Shown piece after piece: positions 1 through 8,456 of a DNA stretch of 15,791 bases; positions within the stretch are counted from its first letter, which is position 1, and each line of letters opens with the position of its first letter. Source of the DNA: Bacteroidales bacterium. Lineage in GTDB: Bacteria; Bacteroidota; Bacteroidia; Bacteroidales; VadinHA17. The stretch lies in contig DAIDJT010000024.1 in the NCBI GenBank assembly GCA_027451265.1, positions 1 to 15,791 of the forward strand, written 5' to 3'. The notes beneath the pieces are model-generated. The model was given only the letters and a program-made list of their open reading frames with translations, ran no database searches and was not told the origin of the DNA. Made by a program: the position numbers and the translations under genes.

Positions 1-271
1 TCCGGCCATTGACAGGGACTCTCATTGCCTCCATTCCAATGGCTGAAAATATCAGGACCCCGTTTGCCGGTACTTCAATTGAATAGGTGCCATCATTGTT
101 TGAGGCAACACCGGTTGTGGTTCCTTCCAGAAGTATGGTCACTCCGGGGATTGGCTGCCCGGTATTATCCGTTACTTTTCCGGAGACTCTTATTGCCTGG
201 GCAATAACCGTTCCGGAAAACAGAATTAGCAAGATGGCTGAAAACATTGCATGTTTTCCCCATTTAGCCAC
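1..271 (-). CDS. SusC/RagA-like TonB-dependent receptor, N-terminus only (partial)
   Basis: The reading frame enters from the left edge, so only the first 82-90 residues are visible. They form a signal peptide (hydrophobic run FSAILLILFSG, ending V-I-A-Q) followed by a carboxypeptidase-regulatory-like beta-sandwich (VSGKVTDNTGQPIPGV, then GTTTGVASNNDGTYSI). This is the usual N-terminal extension of SusC-family outer-membrane receptors. The plug and barrel lie outside the window. The start is uncertain. GTG at 271 gives a basic n-region (MAKWGKHAM) before the hydrophobic core, as a signal peptide needs. ATG at 247 lacks any positive charge but follows a GGGG stretch. I chose 271. The gene lies downstream of, and in the same direction as, the complete susC-susD pair, but a strong terminator separates them, so it should be a separate transcription unit. 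The substrate cannot be told from this fragment. Confidence 0.85.
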   Translation of the reverse strand, partial: MAKWGKHAMFSAILLILFSGTVIAQAIRVSGKVTDNTGQPIPGVTILLEGTTTGVASNNDGTYSIEVPANGVLIFSAIGMEAMRVPVNGR

Positions 272-591
272 CTCTCGCTGAGAGTGCAAAATAAGGTTTG
301 TTCTCCTGTTTTTGGATTTTGGAGTTTAAAGGTTTGGACTAATTGGTTACATTTAAGAGGGGGTGATGTTCAACAAAAAGCAATTTAACAGATTTTAAGA
401 CAGCCTGTAATCCTCCTTAGCAGATTTTTTAAAAAAAACTGCAGATGTGACATCATCCGTACAAGCACCGGAAGTGGCAGCCAGCTGTTTCATCCAAATG
501 CAAATGGATGAATATAAAATAATTAGAGACGCGTATTGCGCGTCTCTAATTTTATTGGCTGACAACCCGTTTAAGGTTGTAGAATGATTTT
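272..591. other. Non-coding gap between susD and the next susC-like gene
   Basis: No credible gene was found on either strand. On the minus strand it holds the 3' end of the susCD transcript, with a small hairpin at 562-580 (ACAACC/GGTTGT, 7-base loop) and the strong terminator at 521-551. The remaining roughly 250 bases are the leader of the partial SusC-like gene. That leader includes an A/T-rich imperfect dyad at 420-442 (GCAG, T6, A8, CTGC). I found no exact TAnnTTTG promoter element in it, so the promoter of the downstream receptor is unassigned. Confidence 0.6.
521..551 (-). terminator. Intrinsic terminator of the susC-susD unit, possibly bidirectional
   Basis: A perfect 13-base inverted repeat (AATTAGAGACGCG / CGCGTCTCTAATT) encloses a 5-base loop. 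It lies about 40 bases past the susD stop codon. Read on the minus strand, the stem is followed by ATTTTATATT, a T-rich tail. On the plus strand it is followed by TTTATT, so it could work in both directions. The A/T base of the stem adds to the T-tract in the classic rho-independent layout. Confidence 0.85.
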
Positions 592-2421
592 CTACCAGCC
601 CGTTGTCTGGGTAAGGGTGTAACCTTTCTCAGCATACTGGGTTATCTGGGCTATACCAACCGGTGCAAGATAGACCCTGTCAGTAAAGGCATCGCGGGCT
701 GAGACGTTTTCAGGAAGATAGTAACCAACCATATCAGCACCATTGGTTCCGGAATAGGTAACCACTGTCCCGTCAGCTTTCTGAACCTTCAGCTTGTTTA
801 CCTTTGCTGCAATCAGCCACTCTGGCATCTCAACAGGGAAATCCATCCATAAACCGAGATGCAGGTCAGGGTTAGTGGTGACATCCAGATAGTTGAGTTT
901 CTTCCAGCGTTTGATATCGAGGAGGCGTGAGTGTTCGAAAACGAATTCCATCCTGCGTTCACGGCGTATCTCCCAGATGAGGGCAGGTACGTCAGCGTCG
1001 CGGTCCGGATCATTGGGCAGGCTGGCCAGTATCATGGGAGCAGTCTTTTGAATTCCCTTGCCTGTAGCAGTTGCATCAAGCGGGCGATTACGAATCGCGT
1101 TGATGGAAGCATCTATATCTGCCTGGGTAACAGCCTGTCCGCCAAGGGTGGCGAGTTCAGCCTTTGCCTCAATCCAGTTCAGCACCACTTCACCGAGTCT
1201 CATAACCGGTGCATCATTTGTATTTGTATTTGACCCGTATTGTGGCGGGTAAGTGCCTCCGGCATATGTAGGCCCTATCCTGTCAATAAACTTGTCAGAG
1301 TAAAGCAATGTTGAAGCTTCCTTTTTGGGTGTATCCCAGAAGGTAGCCTCAAAGCGGGGGTCACGTGTTGCAATCATGCTTGCAAAATCAAGCTTGGCTG
1401 CATTCGGCAGAGTTGATGACTGATAAACCTGCCCATCAGCACAAATGAATGATTTTGCCAGGTCAAGATTGGCAGACTGCGGCTGACTCTCGGTAGTATT
1501 GGCATAGGAAGCTATATGATGTGTTACCTGTTGAGCTGCATCATATTGCCTGTACATAATAACCTCCTTGTTCCCGGAGAGATCTTCTGATCCGAAAAGT
1601 GAACGGAAATCGCTTGAAAAAGAGTACTTTCCGGATAACATGACAAAGTTCGCAGCATCTACAGCCATCTGAAAGTATTTCTGAGCTTTTTCAGAATTAT
1701 TAAGGTGATACTTCTGCCATGATCCTTCAAAAAGCATCATGCGCGAAATAAATGATGCAGCTATGTATTTGTTCAGAAACTGGGCACCTCCGTCAGACGT
1801 ACGTATATTGTCAAGTACATAATCAAAATCATCATAGACGGCATCCATTACAGCAGTGCGGTTATCCCTGTCCTTATAAAGAAGATCCTGTTCGGTGTCT
1901 TTTATTACCCTGTCATAATAAGGTACGTCACCGAAGACACTCACAAGCCTGCTGTACTCATATCCTCTGAAGAAACGAGCAACTGCACTCCAGTGTTTGT
2001 ATGCCTCATCGGTGATTGAAACACCTTTCATCTGCTCGATCCTCTCAAGGAAGAGGTTTGATTTGCGGACATACGCAAAATTCCATGAAGGCCCGCAGTA
2101 AGTCGTCAGCATTGCGGGAGTCTCACTGGTTGAGCTTCTCGATGCCGGAGGCTGTGTTTCGAAGCTGATCTGCTTGCCCGACTGAGTGAAGTCATCAGCG
2201 AAATAGTATCCCCTCAGAGGCGCGTAGTCAACACCCCATGCAGAATTATAACCCACGAAGTAGTTCACATAGAATCCGTTCGCGAAAAGGCGAAGGTTAT
2301 TTTCCGAAGTCCAGTAGTTCTGGTCATTCATTGTTGTCAGCGACGGTCTGTCGAGAAAATCTTCGCATCCGCTGAAAAACAATGCTGCCAAAGCGATTAT
2401 AATTGTCAATTTTCTTTTCAT
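592..2421 (-). CDS. SusD/RagB-family surface lipoprotein
   Basis: Substrate-binding lid that sits on its SusC partner at the outer-membrane surface. The 609 residues begin with a lipoprotein signal whose lipobox is FSGC (Cys19). Cys19 is followed by E-D, an acidic pattern consistent with surface export of Bacteroidota lipoproteins. The mature start (CEDFLDRPS, then NYWTSENNLRLF) is typical of the SusD N-terminal helical domain. The C-terminal SusD/RagB signature is clear: RLGEVVLNWIEAKAEL near residues 408-423, then IRRERRMEFVFEHSRLLDIKRW near 489-510. The ATG lies 12 bases after the susC stop, so the two are surely co-transcribed; AGGAACA immediately precedes it. The ligand cannot be read from sequence. 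The upstream murein-processing genes make peptidoglycan fragments a candidate, but this is inference. Confidence 0.95.
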   Translation of the reverse strand: MKRKLTIIIALAALFFSGCEDFLDRPSLTTMNDQNYWTSENNLRLFANGFYVNYFVGYNSAWGVDYAPLRGYYFADDFTQSGKQISFETQPPASRSSTSETPAMLTTYCGPSWNFAYVRKSNLFLERIEQMKGVSITDEAYKHWSAVARFFRGYEYSRLVSVFGDVPYYDRVIKDTEQDLLYKDRDNRTAVMDAVYDDFDYVLDNIRTSDGGAQFLNKYIAASFISRMMLFEGSWQKYHLNNSEKAQKYFQMAVDAANFVMLSGKYSFSSDFRSLFGSEDLSGNKEVIMYRQYDAAQQVTHHIASYANTTESQPQSANLDLAKSFICADGQVYQSSTLPNAAKLDFASMIATRDPRFEATFWDTPKKEASTLLYSDKFIDRIGPTYAGGTYPPQYGSNTNTNDAPVMRLGEVVLNWIEAKAELATLGGQAVTQADIDASINAIRNRPLDATATGKGIQKTAPMILASLPNDPDRDADVPALIWEIRRERRMEFVFEHSRLLDIKRWKKLNYLDVTTNPDLHLGLWMDFPVEMPEWLIAAKVNKLKVQKADGTVVTYSGTNGADMVGYYLPENVSARDAFTDRVYLAPVGIAQITQYAEKGYTLTQTTGW

Positions 2422-2433
2422 TGTTCCTAGTTT

Positions 2434-5400
2434 TTAGAAGTTAACCTGAAGACCGACCGATGCACTCTTGAAAGTAGGTACACCAACCCCTGTACGACCC
2501 AGGTTATAGTTAGAGGTGTTCCACATTGAATAACCCTGTATTTCTTCAGGATCAATCGGAAGCGTACCAAGATGATCAAACGTAAAGAAATTCTCGAGAG
2601 CTGCATAAACACGCAACCTGCTGATCATAATCTTTTTGGTAATGCTTGAAGGAAGCGTGTAGCCGAGTGTGATATTCTTTATCCTCAGGTATGACATGTC
2701 AAGGAGATATCTTGTCTGAGGCACCATATTGAGAGTTGTGCTGCTCCCGGCCAGGTTATAAGGACGCGGATAGAATGCATCAGTCCTGTCTGCTCTCCAG
2801 AAATCAGTTGCAAAAGCCTTGGGCATGGCTCCGTCAGATGAGTTATACCCCGGGATGGCCAGGAAACCGTCACCCCAGACCTGCCTGCTGCCGACACCCT
2901 GAAGGAAGAATGACAGGTCAACACCTTTGTAGTCAAGGTCTGCACGGAAACCGTACATGTACCGCGGGGTTGAATTGCCAATGATCTTAAGGTCACCATA
3001 ATCGGGTTTGCCGTCTGCATCCTTGATCAGGCTGTTACCGGGATTAATATACCCGTCGCCATTCAGGTCAACAAACTTGACATCCCCTGGCATAAAGAGG
3101 AAGTTCCCTGCCTGGATTCTTCCCTGGATGGCTACGTTTTCCGGATCGGCAAGCTGATATATTGTATAGTTGGCAGTTCCGGCCTCATTGGGTACAGTAA
3201 CCTTTATCAGGTTGCCATCGTTGTCATAGACAAAGTCTTCAGCCTGGAAGAGCCGGTCTGTTTGATAGCCCCATATTTCGCCGTAGGTCTTGCCAACATA
3301 CCATGAATTGATGCTCTGTGTTGAGCCGTATTCGGTGATCTTGGTAACAGCATCAGAAAGAGTTGCGGTAAGGTTAATGCCCAGGCCGTTTTCAAACCGG
3401 TGGTTGTAATCAACCTGTATCTCGGCACCCTTGGTGCGGAGTGATCCGAAGTTACCCTGTGGAGCACCTGTTCCGAAAGTCGGGGGAAGGCCTTCCTGCG
3501 GGACGATCATGTTCTTCGTATCCCTGATGAACCAGTCAAAGGTGACTCCAAGCTTATTCTTGAGAAGGCGGGCATCGAATCCCAGGTTCAGGGTTGTTAT
3601 ATCCTGCCATGTTACAGTTGCAGATACAGCGCCCGGGGTTGCGAACTGGTAGAGCTTCACCCCGCCGATCAGCCAGTTGTTCTGTGACCCACTCATTGTC
3701 GGGATATAAAGCGAGTTGGATACTGTCTGGTCTCCGATTGTACCCCATGATCCGCGAAGCTTGAGCATGGTGAGTGTGGGTTTTGCCCAGTCCATAAACT
3801 GCTCCTCAGTCAATATCCATCCTGCTGAGAATGAGGGGAACCAACGCCACTGAAGAGCGGAGGGGAATTTGGATGTCCCGTCATACCTGAGATTTGCCTC
3901 CAACAGGTATTTATCCTTATATGTGTAATTCAGGCGGCCATAGAAACCAAGCTGTGATTCCCAGTATTCTCCCCCGCTGGTAGTCTGGAGTCCATATGCA
4001 AGGTCAAACTGGGGGTTGGAGTAATCTATCAACTGTGTTGTCTGCGACCAGTTGTATGCTTCTTCGTACGCCACCCTGTTCATACCCAGCATGAATCCAA
4101 ACTGATGATCATCCAGAACATTCAGTGCATAGGTTGAGTAGAGGTTAATTGTATTTCTCTGGTTGTTCTCAGAGCGCCGGTATATATGATCAGGGTTTGC
4201 ACCGGGAGCTGTACTCCACATTGCCAGCTGATATGCCGGGATGGCACCTGGGGTAGTTGATGAAACCACCTGGCCGGTGCTTGAGTCAACATAAACCCTT
4301 TCGCCATTCTCATCAAGCTTAGGTACACCAGCTGACCAGTTGTCGCGTGCCGTAAACCTCGTACCCGGCCTTTTTGTAATATACTCCAGGTTTGCATGAG
4401 TATAATCGAAGATAATTTTCCAGTCTTTAAGCGGGGTAATTTCAAGCCCGCCGTTCACGCTGGTATAATTGTTTTCCTGGTTGGCAGTGTTTGCTGCTGA
4501 CATTTCGTACGCAGGGTTCCTCGTAGGATAACCATCCTCGGTTGCATATGGGTATGTCGGTCCCCAGCGGTAGAGATAAAGCCAAGGGTCTGCCGTGGTA
4601 GAGTTGGTTGCATATGCATATCTCTTGTTCCTCTTTGAATAAAGTGCTCCGACATTTACCTTAAGCCAGTCAGTAACCTCAGTGCCCAGCCTGATCGATC
4701 CGTTGTAACGCTTGAAATCATCGATCTTTGAAGGCTTGATGATACCGCTCTGATCAAGGTAACCCAGGCCTATATTGTAATCAGTCTTGCCACTCTTGCC
4801 GTTAACTGAGAAATTGTGCAACTGAGTGGGGGTCCACTCCTTAATCATGTAATCATAGGCATCATAAGTTCTCAGGCCTATTTTATAGTTGTCAGCGTTG
4901 ACATACCAGTCACGTCCATAAAGCATGGGATCATCGGGTTTCACAACATCAGCCCATTTTTTCTGCCATGCGACAGCTTTCTCATACCCTTCGCGCGTGA
5001 TAAGCCAGAATGCGCCTGCCCTGGTACCTCCAATACGTTCAAAGGCCGCCACGGTATATTCAAGAGCCTCCAGCTGGGCCATTTCCATTTTCTTTGAGAT
5101 ATTCTGGAATGACAGGTTCCCGTTGTAGGATACGTTCACGCCCTCATTTTTTGCACCCTTCTTCGTGGTGATCAGTATCACACCGAAGGCTGCCTTTGCA
5201 CCATATATTGAGGCAGATGCAGCGTCTTTCAAAATTGAGATAGACTCGATGTCATCAGGGTTAAGCATCTGAATTGACGGAATCTCAACGTTATCAACAA
5301 GTATGAGAGGTGATGATCCGCCCTGGAGTGAACCGATCTGACCACGGATTTTTATCAGGGGATCAGATCCTATTTCACCGCTGGGGATAACCACGCTAAG

Positions 5401-5850
5401 ACCGGGCATCGTTCCCTGCAGACCACGGCCTGCATCTGCGATAGGTCTTGCTTCAAGTGTTTTTTCAATATTCACCGTAGAAACAGCTCCGGTCAGGTTA
5501 GCCCTCCTTTGAGTGCCGTACCCGACTACAACAACTTCTTCGATAAATTCAACATCAGGACTCATTTTCACATCAATCCTGTTTGATGCCCCTACGGTCA
5601 CCTCATGGTTAGCATACCCAAGTGAAGTGAATACGAGCACCTGTCCGGGTGCGGCACTGATTGAGTATGACCCGTTAAAGTCAGTGCTTGTACCGGTAGT
5701 GGTGTTCTTGATTATCACGTTGACACCCGGCAACGTTTCATTCGTTGTGGCGTCTGTGACAGTCCCTGTCACGGTCTTAGGCTGAGCATAAATGCTTTGC
5801 GAAAGCATCAGTCCCAAAACCGCAAACAACATTAATAGTTTGGTTCTCAT
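2434..5850 (-). CDS. SusC/RagA-family TonB-dependent outer-membrane transporter
   Basis: The outer-membrane channel of the SusCD pair, energised by TonB. The protein has 1138 residues, full length for the family. In order it shows a signal peptide (residues 1-23, ending YAQ), a carboxypeptidase-regulatory-like domain (about 25-98), and a TonB-box/plug entry EEVVVVGYGTQRRANLTGAV at 104-123. The plug then has the family signatures PLILVDNVEI (181-190) and LNPDDIESISILKDA (196-210), ending IYGAKAAFGVILITTKKG near 232. The rest is a beta-barrel with many aromatic residues, ending in Phe. There is no N-terminal STN domain, so an ECF-sigma/FecR signalling role is not indicated. The ATG at 5850 follows an A/C-rich leader without a Shine-Dalgarno sequence. 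The 100-base gap to the epimerase gene holds no convincing terminator, so readthrough from that gene is possible. Confidence 0.95.
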   Translation of the reverse strand: MRTKLLMLFAVLGLMLSQSIYAQPKTVTGTVTDATTNETLPGVNVIIKNTTTGTSTDFNGSYSISAAPGQVLVFTSLGYANHEVTVGASNRIDVKMSPDVEFIEEVVVVGYGTQRRANLTGAVSTVNIEKTLEARPIADAGRGLQGTMPGLSVVIPSGEIGSDPLIKIRGQIGSLQGGSSPLILVDNVEIPSIQMLNPDDIESISILKDAASASIYGAKAAFGVILITTKKGAKNEGVNVSYNGNLSFQNISKKMEMAQLEALEYTVAAFERIGGTRAGAFWLITREGYEKAVAWQKKWADVVKPDDPMLYGRDWYVNADNYKIGLRTYDAYDYMIKEWTPTQLHNFSVNGKSGKTDYNIGLGYLDQSGIIKPSKIDDFKRYNGSIRLGTEVTDWLKVNVGALYSKRNKRYAYATNSTTADPWLYLYRWGPTYPYATEDGYPTRNPAYEMSAANTANQENNYTSVNGGLEITPLKDWKIIFDYTHANLEYITKRPGTRFTARDNWSAGVPKLDENGERVYVDSSTGQVVSSTTPGAIPAYQLAMWSTAPGANPDHIYRRSENNQRNTINLYSTYALNVLDDHQFGFMLGMNRVAYEEAYNWSQTTQLIDYSNPQFDLAYGLQTTSGGEYWESQLGFYGRLNYTYKDKYLLEANLRYDGTSKFPSALQWRWFPSFSAGWILTEEQFMDWAKPTLTMLKLRGSWGTIGDQTVSNSLYIPTMSGSQNNWLIGGVKLYQFATPGAVSATVTWQDITTLNLGFDARLLKNKLGVTFDWFIRDTKNMIVPQEGLPPTFGTGAPQGNFGSLRTKGAEIQVDYNHRFENGLGINLTATLSDAVTKITEYGSTQSINSWYVGKTYGEIWGYQTDRLFQAEDFVYDNDGNLIKVTVPNEAGTANYTIYQLADPENVAIQGRIQAGNFLFMPGDVKFVDLNGDGYINPGNSLIKDADGKPDYGDLKIIGNSTPRYMYGFRADLDYKGVDLSFFLQGVGSRQVWGDGFLAIPGYNSSDGAMPKAFATDFWRADRTDAFYPRPYNLAGSSTTLNMVPQTRYLLDMSYLRIKNITLGYTLPSSITKKIMISRLRVYAALENFFTFDHLGTLPIDPEEIQGYSMWNTSNYNLGRTGVGVPTFKSASVGLQVNF

Positions 5851-5950
5851 GTGATTGGATTTAGGGTTAATTGGTAATGGTTAGGTTATAGATTTAGAAA
5901 TCACAAATCCGTTTGATGTTAGCAATTTACTGTTTTATCTTAAAGATATA

Positions 5951-7105
5951 TTACAAGTTCCCACTTTTTTTCTCTGTTATCCCTATTCCGGGCCGGTCAG
6001 GAAGGGTGATCTTACCGTCAACCACCGTCATGCCATCATATACATCATTGCTTATCAGCAGGTTGCCATCTAGATCCGCCCAATCAACAAGCGGAGAAAG
6101 TTGTGCGGCTGCTGAAACTGCACATGAAGTTTCAGTCATACATCCTATCAGGATCTTCATTCCCATCTGTCTTGCCATGGTGATCATCTTGTATGCGGCA
6201 TGCATGCCGCCGCATTTCATCAGCTTGATATTGATGCCTGAATAAACACCCTTCATGGGCAGAAGATCCTCAACCGTCTGAAGTGCCTCATCGGCAAGTA
6301 TCGGCAGCGGGCTCCTCTCCGTAAGCCAGGCAATGTCATCAACCTGCTCCTTCGGCATGGGCTGCTCAATGAAGAGAGCTCCCCTTTCGCTCAGGTAGTT
6401 TGCCATCTCAAGTGCATAGTTGCGGTCTTTCCACCCCTGGTTCACATCAACGAAAACAGGCACATCGGTTACTGCACGGACAGTATCAATCATCTCCCTG
6501 TCATTGTCCCTCCCCATCTTGATCTTCAGCAGTTTGAAACCGGCTGCCTCTACGGTTTTTTCCCTGACAACATCGGCTTTGTCAATGCCGATGGTGAAAC
6601 TTGTCACCGGGGTTTTCTCCCTGTTCAGCCCCCACAGCCTGAACCATGGCTGGCCCAGAAGCTTGCCTGTCAGATCATGCAGGGCTATGTCAATTGAAGC
6701 CTTGGCTGCATGATTCCCGGGCATGACCCCGTCAACATATGCCAGGATATCTTCCATCAGGAAAGGATCACGAAACTGTTCCATGTTGACCTTTGACAGG
6801 AAACTGAGGACTGATTCATGGCTTTCACCCAGATAGGGTGGCATGGAGGCTTCACCGAAGCCCTTTACACCGTCATACTCAATTGTTGTAAGAACCACCG
6901 GTGTGGTGGTTCTGGAGTTGGTTGCCACGGTGAAGACATGCCGGAGCTGCAGTTCATATGGTTTGTAGCTGAGCTTAAGCGTTCCACCTGCCTTCCCGGC
7001 GCTCCTGATTCCGGCTGCTGCCGTGTCACTGCCGGCAGTCTTGCAACCGGCAATAAGTGCTCCGGCAGCTATGCCACTGATCTTTATAAAATCCCTTTTT
7101 TTCAT
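5951..7105 (-). CDS. Exported dipeptide epimerase, L-Ala-D/L-Glu type (enolase superfamily)
   Basis: This enzyme probably inverts the second residue of dipeptides, turning L-Ala-D-Glu from murein into L-Ala-L-Glu. The muconate-lactonizing subgroup core is complete. Catalytic lysine K196 lies in K194-I-K196. The metal ligands are D220 (FVDVN), E247 (FIEQP) and D272 (ADEAL), and the opposite catalytic lysine is K294 (NIKLMKCGG). The spacings match those I recall for E. coli YcjG. The motif ADLDG at 343-347 matches the DxD motif that separates dipeptide epimerases from other members. Unlike the cytoplasmic E. coli and Bacillus enzymes, it starts with KKRDFIK, a Tat-like motif with one arginine replaced by lysine, then a hydrophobic run and lipobox LIAGC (Cys21). 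It is therefore probably anchored outside the cytoplasm. It follows the NlpC/P60 gene by 66 bases, as ykfB and ykfC adjoin in Bacillus. Substrate range beyond Ala-Glu cannot be excluded. Confidence 0.87.
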   Translation of the reverse strand: MKKRDFIKISGIAAGALIAGCKTAGSDTAAAGIRSAGKAGGTLKLSYKPYELQLRHVFTVATNSRTTTPVVLTTIEYDGVKGFGEASMPPYLGESHESVLSFLSKVNMEQFRDPFLMEDILAYVDGVMPGNHAAKASIDIALHDLTGKLLGQPWFRLWGLNREKTPVTSFTIGIDKADVVREKTVEAAGFKLLKIKMGRDNDREMIDTVRAVTDVPVFVDVNQGWKDRNYALEMANYLSERGALFIEQPMPKEQVDDIAWLTERSPLPILADEALQTVEDLLPMKGVYSGINIKLMKCGGMHAAYKMITMARQMGMKILIGCMTETSCAVSAAAQLSPLVDWADLDGNLLISNDVYDGMTVVDGKITLPDRPGIGITEKKSGNL

Positions 7106-7171
7106 TTGAGTAGGTCAGATTTATTATGTCTCATGGAACCCGCACGTCTGACATGGAGTCCATTCAGGATG

Positions 7172-8344
7172 TCAGAAATACCAGCCGTGCTGTGAAACGC
7201 GCTCGAGGCCCTTGCCCTGGGTGAACCCGGTCACCCTTCTTGCACCCTGCAGTATCTCAAGCAGATAAGCACTGTAATTTGTCCTGGTGGAGTCGAAACT
7301 GTTGATCCTCACCAGTCTGGATGAGTGTATGAATTCGGTATCGCCGATATACATACCGGTGTGGGTTATCCTTATCTTTCCATCCCTTTCCCTGCCGAAG
7401 AAAAGGAGATCACCCGGTGCAAGCGACTTGCAGGGGTTCTCAATGCTCACTTCCTCCCCGTATCTTAACTGGCCCGAAGCATCGCGGGTCATTATCACTC
7501 CGCCATAGTAATAAATTGTCTTTGTAAACCCGCTGCAGTCAACACCTTTTGTCGATGTTCCTCCCCACAGGTATGGAGTGCCCAAAAATGTTTTTGCAAA
7601 ACGGATCAGTCTCTCCGGCTCAATACTGGCACTGGCTGCCCATTTTTTGAAATCATCAGTCTCCTGTTTCCTGACCTCGCCGGTTCTGCCGTCAGGCAGC
7701 ATCACGGTCCAGTTATCACCAACTGAACCTGTCCTGACAACGATCACCCCGAAGACTATATCGGAAACGGTTTCCCCCTTGCTGTCTGTTATCACCCCTG
7801 TGTGCCCGAGGTATATCAGCCGGTCACTGCCCTTCCATGCAGCCAGTTCTGAATCATTCAGTACCGCAACAGGATCATCTGTCCACCCGATGTAGGAATC
7901 GGGTGTCTGTATCAGCATCCACCCTCCGCGCTTTGTCAGCATCCTGACCGGGGTACCCATCAGGGCCTGCGTGGCCATCTCAGCAGAATGTGAAGGTTTC
8001 GTTCTGATGTTGCATACACTCACCGAGACAAGACCCCATGGCTTGTCGGCAACCGACGCATCAGGAAGAAGGTTTATGCTGTCGGCATAGGTGAGCCCGG
8101 ATTTTTCGAGCATCTCAATGATGGCGCTTTTTGCCCCGGGAAGATCCGTTTCCCCTTTGGCAGTAATAATGCCTCCATCTGACATCACAAGACTGACATC
8201 ACAGAGTGATTCGGCATGCTGTGGTACCATTTCAGCTGCAATCGCATCAAGCTTTTCGGTAAGTTCCGCGGGAACTTCCTTCTTCTGACAACCTGCAAGC
8301 TGAATGATAATTAATGACAGGACAAGATAGTTTAAGGGTTTCAT
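7172..8344 (-). CDS. NlpC/P60 (C40) lipoprotein endopeptidase, YkfC-like, with SH3b domains
   Basis: Probable gamma-D-glutamyl-L-diamino acid endopeptidase that cuts murein stem peptides to free L-Ala-D-Glu. A lipoprotein signal ends in LAGC (Cys19). Residues about 25-100 form a small alpha/beta region, not firmly identified, that could be BON-like. Two bacterial SH3 domains follow: one from about 103 (GLVSVSVCNIRTKP) to 160, one from about 165 to 226. The NlpC/P60 domain covers about 243-372. Its nucleophile is Cys270 in VDCSGF, the catalytic histidine is His328 in THTGMYIG, and the third polar residue is His340 in FIHSS. The D-C-S triplet and the 12-residue His-His spacing match B. cereus YkfC, which prefers peptides with a free N-terminal L-Ala. 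The protein is longer than YkfC (390 against about 330) because of the N-terminal region. The gene has its own promoter at 8371-8401 and is followed by the dipeptide epimerase that would act on its product. Confidence 0.92.
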   Translation of the reverse strand: MKPLNYLVLSLIIIQLAGCQKKEVPAELTEKLDAIAAEMVPQHAESLCDVSLVMSDGGIITAKGETDLPGAKSAIIEMLEKSGLTYADSINLLPDASVADKPWGLVSVSVCNIRTKPSHSAEMATQALMGTPVRMLTKRGGWMLIQTPDSYIGWTDDPVAVLNDSELAAWKGSDRLIYLGHTGVITDSKGETVSDIVFGVIVVRTGSVGDNWTVMLPDGRTGEVRKQETDDFKKWAASASIEPERLIRFAKTFLGTPYLWGGTSTKGVDCSGFTKTIYYYGGVIMTRDASGQLRYGEEVSIENPCKSLAPGDLLFFGRERDGKIRITHTGMYIGDTEFIHSSRLVRINSFDSTRTNYSAYLLEILQGARRVTGFTQGKGLERVSQHGWYF

Positions 8345-8370
8345 GAAAGTTGTATTACATCTTACAAATC

Positions 8371-8401
8371 CAAAAGTAAAAATTAATAATATTCAAGTCA
8401 A
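8371..8401 (-). promoter_or_regulatory. Bacteroidota-type promoter for the NlpC/P60 gene
   Basis: On the minus strand TTG (8401-8399) is followed 20 bases later by TACTTTTG (8378-8371), an exact match to the Bacteroides -7 element TAnnTTTG with a suitable distance to the -33 TTG. The predicted transcript would start around 8364, giving a leader of about 20 bases before the ATG at 8344. It probably drives the NlpC/P60 and epimerase genes, and perhaps susCD. Confidence 0.6.
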
Positions 8402-8456
8402 TAGGCAATTGAATTTTATTTAATTTGTCAGGGGAAATTTTCAGCCTGCATGGCCG

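Noticed and set aside
411..417. AAGGAGG on the minus strand, a perfect Shine-Dalgarno-like sequence
   Set aside because: No ATG, GTG or TTG follows at a usable distance. The frame from the nearest ATT stops after eight codons, so it is probably chance.
491..510. Small dyad CATCCA/TGGATG next to the terminator
   Set aside because: It is only a 6-base stem with no T-tract, and the neighbouring 13-base stem already explains termination.
5933..5945. Palindrome-like TATCTTTAAGATA after the epimerase stop
   Set aside because: It is A/T-rich with a stem too short to be a terminator once a real loop is allowed, so it was not called as ending transcription before susC.
5913..6245. A plus-strand open frame of 110 codons overlapping the epimerase 3' end
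   Set aside because: It is mostly antisense to conserved epimerase residues, and its product has no recognisable features.
7106..7171. Possible regulatory hairpin between the NlpC/P60 and epimerase genes
   Set aside because: Only 5-6 base complementary arms (GTCAGA/TCTGAC) with a long loop were found, and no T-tract; nothing supports a specific function.
8420..8427. TTAATTTG as a possible plus-strand promoter -7 box for NamZ
   Set aside because: It mismatches the key A of TAnnTTTG, and no TTG lies at the right distance upstream.
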